This document shows positions 60,252 to 64,000 of a stretch of DNA of 64,000 bases, piece after piece (positions within the stretch are counted from its first letter, which is position 1; every line of letters begins with the position of its first letter). Position numbers and translations under genes: made by a program. Origin of the DNA: Pseudovibrio sp. Alg231-02 (GTDB taxonomy: Bacteria; Pseudomonadota; Alphaproteobacteria; Rhizobiales; Stappiaceae). Where the stretch lies: assembly GCF_900143565.1 (NCBI RefSeq), contig NZ_FREX01000001.1:1193068-1257067 (forward strand), written 5' to 3'. The notes beneath the pieces were generated by a model. The model was not told where the DNA came from, ran no database searches, and was given only the letters and a program-made list of their open reading frames with translations.

Positions 60252-61894
60252 CCTGCGACCTCATGCATCATTTCCTGCTCTTGGGGAGCGTGGGTTGTTG
60301 GCAAGCAGTAGTGGTCTCGCCAAATCTTCTGATATCGCGACCACTCATCCTGCCATTTGTCCATGGACCACCCCAGTTTTTCTCTCAGTTGTATTTCTAG
60401 CTCATCAGCTAATGCTGCCCCGCCGTTCTCCAACACTAAGCCAATTCGTGTGCGGCGCAAAAGGAGATCGTCTAAATGCACGACTTCTTCATGCATGACA
60501 GCCCACTCAAGCTCTGCCCAAATGCGGTTTGTGCCACTGATGAAGGAAAGACCCTTGGGAGATATTGCTGCGATAAGTGTTGGAAAATCAGCGCCATAGT
60601 AGCCCTGTAATCGCTTGAATTCGGCTTCTGGTAACCCAATACTGTCCTTCGTTTCAATGGGAGGTTCGAACACATAGTCTCCCGCCCGCGCAGTGCTCTT
60701 GCCTTCCAGATAGGTCTCACAGGTTTCCAGCACTTGCTCTGCCATTACACGGAAGGTGGTGAGCTTTCCGCCTGTCACGGTGATGATGCCATCATCATCC
60801 CACACCACATGGTCGCGTTTGGCTTTTGACGGATGCAGTTCTTTAGGGTCAACGCCTTCATTGCCTACGATTGGCCGGACGCCAGACCATGTTGAAATGA
60901 CGTCTTTTTCAGTAAGCTTTGTGCCGGGGAAGTTGTGGTTGGCACCATCAAGCAGATACGCCACCTCCTCCGATTTGATCGCGGCTTCCTGATCCAGATC
61001 CTCAGAGTGATCCAGATCAGTCGTCCCGATTACCGTGCGGCCCAACCACGGGTAGATGAAGACACCGCGCTTGTCCTGCGGGTGCAGATAGGTCAGGCAT
61101 TGATGCACTGGCATGCGCCAGGACGGGACTATGATATGACTGCCACGTAAAGGGCGAATGCGTTTGGTCTGGCCCAATTGCTCGCGCAGGCCATCCGCCC
61201 AAACTCCGGTCGCATTGATGACTGTTTTGGATGCAATGGCAAAGACTTCGCTGGTTTCCTGATCTTGCACTTCAAGGAGTTTTGATCCTTCCCCCTCACT
61301 ATGGACCATCTTCACAGCAGCATAGTTGAGTGTGGTTGCACCGCTGCGTCTGGCATCAGTAAGGACGCGCAGGACAAGGCGGCTGTCATCTGTGAGGGCA
61401 TCAGTATATTGCGCTGAGCCAAGCAAGCCATGTTCATTGAGCCCCGGTAACGCGGCGATGGTCTGGTCGCGGTCCAAATATTTGTGGTCGCGCTTTCTGG
61501 CGAAGTATCCGTAGATGTTGAGAAGGACAGAGAAGGCACGGCGAGTTGGGAACTGCTTTTCGCGGAACGGAAAAAGATAGCTCATGGGTTCGATGAGACC
61601 TGGGGCTTCCTTCATCAGCCTTTCACGTTCCTGTACAGATTCCCGCGCCAGTCGGAACTCGCCCTGAGACAGGTAACGTAGGCCGCCATGCACCATCTTG
61701 GAGGACCGGCTGGACGTGCCCCATGCATAATCCTGTTTTTCCAGCAGCAGAACATCGAGTCCGGTTCTTGCTGCCATCAATGCAACACCGGCTCCGGTGA
61801 TGCCACCGCCAACAACAACCATGTCCCACGGCTTGCTGCGCTCATTTATGAGTGACAGCTTTTCGTGCCTGCTAAGTTGTCCTGTATTCGCCAT
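60248..61894 (-). CDS. Glycerol-3-phosphate dehydrogenase/oxidase, GlpD-like
   Basis: A 548-residue FAD enzyme of the GlpD/GlpO family, peripheral at the inner membrane, oxidising glycerol-3-phosphate or a similar polyol phosphate to the keto form. The FAD motif is VVVGGGITGAGVALMA, followed by WGTSSRSSKMVHGGLRYL and the C-terminal GGKLTTFRVMAEQ, all standard. The last 110 residues form the DAO_C domain. It sits between an AGPS-like gene and the FGGY kinase in a minus-strand operon. Substrate specificity could differ from GlpD given this context. Confidence 0.9.
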   Translation of the reverse strand: MANTGQLSRHEKLSLINERSKPWDMVVVGGGITGAGVALMAARTGLDVLLLEKQDYAWGTSSRSSKMVHGGLRYLSQGEFRLARESVQERERLMKEAPGLIEPMSYLFPFREKQFPTRRAFSVLLNIYGYFARKRDHKYLDRDQTIAALPGLNEHGLLGSAQYTDALTDDSRLVLRVLTDARRSGATTLNYAAVKMVHSEGEGSKLLEVQDQETSEVFAIASKTVINATGVWADGLREQLGQTKRIRPLRGSHIIVPSWRMPVHQCLTYLHPQDKRGVFIYPWLGRTVIGTTDLDHSEDLDQEAAIKSEEVAYLLDGANHNFPGTKLTEKDVISTWSGVRPIVGNEGVDPKELHPSKAKRDHVVWDDDGIITVTGGKLTTFRVMAEQVLETCETYLEGKSTARAGDYVFEPPIETKDSIGLPEAEFKRLQGYYGADFPTLIAAISPKGLSFISGTNRIWAELEWAVMHEEVVHLDDLLLRRTRIGLVLENGGAALADELEIQLREKLGWSMDKWQDEWSRYQKIWRDHYCLPTTHAPQEQEMMHEVAG

Positions 61895-61918
61895 TGCCCC
61901 CTCCTCTAATATTGAGAG

Positions 61919-63544
61919 TTATGCGGGTTCTGTGTTGCCTACGGTTTCCTCGAAGATCAGAACGCCGGGGTTCATGCGGTGGTCTGGGTCGAAATTGTTG
62001 CTGAGGGCTTTCAGAGCACTCATGCCCAGCACGCCTTTTTCTGCTGGCAGATACGGCGCGTGGTCACGTCCGACACCATGCTGATGGCTGATGGTTCCGC
62101 CATGGGCAACCACGGTTTCAGATGCGACTTTCTTGATGATTTTCCAGCGTTCCAGCGTCTCTTCATAGGTGCTGGCAACTGGGAACAGATAGGTGGTGTA
62201 TGCGCTGGAGCCCTGCGGATAGACGTGAGACAGATGCGTGAAGGCGAACACGGGAATGCCTTGTTCCTTCAGTGCTTTGGTGACGCTCTGTTCAACCACG
62301 TTGATGTATGGGCGCAGGGCTGACCAGTCCATTGCTGTCTCAAAGGTATCGACGCCCACACCATGCTCCCACAAAGGATGGCGCAGGTATGGCCCTTTGA
62401 AGCGGCCTTCCTTCCATTTGTCGCCCAGCATCTTGGAGAGAACGCGCTTGGCACCATGTTGTTTCAGGTAGGTGTTTGCAAGTTTCTGGTTTACGGAGAC
62501 TTGCTTCTTTGATCCTGTCAGCCCGAAGGTGAGCATGCATTTTTGATCTGTCAGGCCTTTGAGTTTGAAGAGCATATTGAGCTTGGAGAGCTTCTTCTCT
62601 GGCACCGCCAGTTTCAGGCTCACATCGGTTTCTGTTGCGTTGCTCAGGCGCATCATGGAGAGCGGAACGCGGCCTTGCGTGATGGCCTGAACTGCAGCGA
62701 CACCGCTTTCCCAATCCGGCATGAAGACTGTATAGAACTGCTCCGCCTCAGCCAATGGTGTGACGCGTAGTTTTACTTCAGTCAGGATGCCAAGTGTGCC
62801 TTCAGAGCCGAGCACCATTTCCCGCAGATCAGGGCCAGCAGATGATGCGGGGAGACTTGGAATTTCCAATGTTCCCTTTGGCGTTTCCAGCGTGCCACCG
62901 GCAAAGAGCTGCTCAATGCGGCCATACCGCAGAGATTGTTGGCCAGAGGAACGCGTGACGACCCAGCCGCCTGCGGTGGAAAGCTCAAAGCTTTGCGGGA
63001 AGTGGCCGAGTGTATAACCGATGGCTGCCAGTTGGGCTTCAAGATCCGGCCCGCGCACGCCAGCTCCGAAAGTCGCGATCTGGCTTTCCTTGTCGAAGTC
63101 CAGCAGGCGATTCATGCGCGTGAGTGCAATGGTGATCTGTGGTTTCTCGCCAACAGGACATGCCAGATGGCCGACAACGGACGTGCCTCCACCATACGGG
63201 ACGAGGATGACATCTTGCTGCGCTGCCCAGTCCATAAGCTCACGGATTTGCTGGGAGGTTTCCGGGAAAGCGACTGCATCAGGGATGTTTTCAAACTTGC
63301 CACTGCGCATTTGCAGCCAATCTGAGAAGCTCTGCCCAGATGCATGCCTGATGCGCGTTGAGGGCGTTTTATCCAGTAAGGGATGGTCTGGTGCGCGAGA
63401 CGCAGGAACACGCTCAATGGCGCTTTGCAAGGTGGCGTCAGATAACGGATGTGTCTCGCCTAAAAGCTCTGCGATCAAGGCCTTAGCAAAATCGGCCAGC
63501 TCCGCCTGGTGCGTATCATCGCCCCAACCGTTCCATCTTCTCAT
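61919..63544 (-). CDS. FAD-binding oxidase of the alkylglycerone-phosphate synthase / D-lactate dehydrogenase type
   Basis: A 541-residue VAO/PCMH flavoprotein. It opens with RRWNGWGDD, as AGPS-like enzymes do, then has the PP-loop VPYGGGTSVVGHL, the FAD-contacting GSEGTLGILTEVKLR, and a C-terminal HGGTISHQHGVGRDHAPYL segment corresponding to the AGPS His motif. It may exchange or oxidise an acyl or hydroxy group of a glycerone-phosphate-like substrate, or oxidise a hydroxy acid. It is the first gene of a three-gene operon with the GlpD-like protein and FGGY kinase, similar to E. coli ygcU. Confidence 0.83.
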   Translation of the reverse strand: MRRWNGWGDDTHQAELADFAKALIAELLGETHPLSDATLQSAIERVPASRAPDHPLLDKTPSTRIRHASGQSFSDWLQMRSGKFENIPDAVAFPETSQQIRELMDWAAQQDVILVPYGGGTSVVGHLACPVGEKPQITIALTRMNRLLDFDKESQIATFGAGVRGPDLEAQLAAIGYTLGHFPQSFELSTAGGWVVTRSSGQQSLRYGRIEQLFAGGTLETPKGTLEIPSLPASSAGPDLREMVLGSEGTLGILTEVKLRVTPLAEAEQFYTVFMPDWESGVAAVQAITQGRVPLSMMRLSNATETDVSLKLAVPEKKLSKLNMLFKLKGLTDQKCMLTFGLTGSKKQVSVNQKLANTYLKQHGAKRVLSKMLGDKWKEGRFKGPYLRHPLWEHGVGVDTFETAMDWSALRPYINVVEQSVTKALKEQGIPVFAFTHLSHVYPQGSSAYTTYLFPVASTYEETLERWKIIKKVASETVVAHGGTISHQHGVGRDHAPYLPAEKGVLGMSALKALSNNFDPDHRMNPGVLIFEETVGNTEPA

Positions 63545-63659
63545 CTTCGTCGCTCCCCCACACGTATAAACTGTGCTGCGTGACGCATGCTACACAGAGT
63601 TTACGCATAGGGAAACTATGCAAGTGGATTATTTTGAGTGATGGCTAAAATACGCCGCG

Positions 63660-64000
63660 TTACACGATAATCTTCTGGCTCATCTGCTTGCCAACCCCGA
63701 AAACGCGCTTGTAGCGTTCAATTTCTTCTCGTGATCCCATAGCTTTATTGGGATTGTCGGAGAGCTTGACGGTTGGTTTGCCGTTTGCAGAAATGGCTTT
63801 ACAGACCAGTGAGAACGGCGCCAAGGCATCATCTGGCACGAGCCCGCGGAAGTCGTTGGTGAGCATAGTTCCCCAACCAAAACTACACCGAACGCGGCCA
63901 TGGAACTTGCGCTGGAGGTGGGCAATCATGTCTTCGTCCAACCCATCAGAGAAGATGACGCGCTTTTGTGTTGGATCTTCACCGCAGGCTTTCCACCATT
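63660..64000 (-). CDS. pncB: Nicotinate phosphoribosyltransferase, C-terminal part (cut by window edge)
   Basis: The last 113 codons of a gene that runs off the right end of the window. RVIFSDGLDEDMI is the PncB strand near the phosphate-binding loop, followed by CSFGWGTMLTNDFRG and KAMGSREEIERYKRVFG, all characteristic of bacterial PncB, which makes nicotinate mononucleotide from nicotinate and PRPP for NAD salvage. The remaining upstream part is outside the window, so start and regulation are not visible. Confidence 0.9.
   Translation of the reverse strand, partial: WWKACGEDPTQKRVIFSDGLDEDMIAHLQRKFHGRVRCSFGWGTMLTNDFRGLVPDDALAPFSLVCKAISANGKPTVKLSDNPNKAMGSREEIERYKRVFGVGKQMSQKIIV

Overview
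The window looks like chromosome of a marine alphaproteobacterium of the Hyphomicrobiales/Stappiaceae type, with Pseudovibrio or a close relative as my best guess. Supporting signs are a moderate GC content, alphaproteobacterial gene types (long-tailed XseA, cytoplasmic GH20, short Q-loop bd oxidase with a DUF2474 subunit), an FNR/FixK box, and an intergenic repeat containing the Hyphomicrobiales GAAAACCGGTTTCC core. No rRNA, tRNA, CRISPR array, prophage or transposase was seen. Genus assignment is inference; I could not run a search.

Layout. 0.1-7.5 kb: xseA, a GNAT acetyltransferase, a three-gene TRAP transporter (dctPQM, minus strand) and a two-domain universal stress protein behind an apparent FNR-type promoter. 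7.7-14 kb: a 905-residue acyl-CoA synthetase-like/GNAT fusion of the protein-acetyltransferase kind, a ThDP-dependent enzyme, and an aminoglycoside-phosphotransferase-like/P-loop kinase fusion. 14.1-18.2 kb: feoABC ferrous iron uptake with a Fur-like palindrome, then two DUF805 membrane proteins. 18.4-20.9 kb: a short Q-loop (cyanide-insensitive type) bd oxidase operon with a 43-residue third subunit. 21.4-24 kb: CpdA-like phosphodiesterase, a membrane-anchored isochorismatase-family hydrolase, and panB. 24.2-27.7 kb: an AraC-family regulator divergent from a flavin monooxygenase and an SDR, arranged like the mycobacterial virS-mymA locus. 27.9-28.9 kb: an isolated 325-residue protein with a clan CD (caspase-like) His/Cys signature, a possible secreted effector. 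28.9-33 kb: PuuB-like oxidase, glutamine amidotransferase, and an NAD(P)-binding protein divergent from a LysR regulator. 33.5-37.1 kb: type I secretion ABC exporter and membrane-fusion protein without a visible substrate.

37.1-51.1 kb is the most coherent system: a ten-gene minus-strand amino-sugar operon (two permeases, binding protein, ATPase, Gfo/Idh oxidoreductase, two SIS deaminase/isomerases, ROK kinase, GatZ/KbaZ-family protein, NagA), a divergent GntR/UTRA regulator and a nearby GH20 hexosaminidase without a signal peptide. Four copies of a GGTAT-type half-site pair with 11-base period sit in the divergent promoter region and are probably the regulator's operators. The implied flow is import of amino-sugar oligosaccharides, intracellular hydrolysis, phosphorylation, deacetylation, deamination/isomerisation, and possibly a tagatose-phosphate branch.

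51.6-64 kb: alpha/beta hydrolase, a LysE exporter preceded by a heavily self-complementary segment that may be a structured RNA, an FMN reductase, a 56-residue XapX protein, a sterol-desaturase-type di-iron protein, a tandem cupin, malonyl-CoA decarboxylase, a three-gene operon (alkylglycerone-phosphate-synthase-like flavoprotein, GlpD-like dehydrogenase, FGGY kinase), and the C-terminal part of pncB cut by the window edge.
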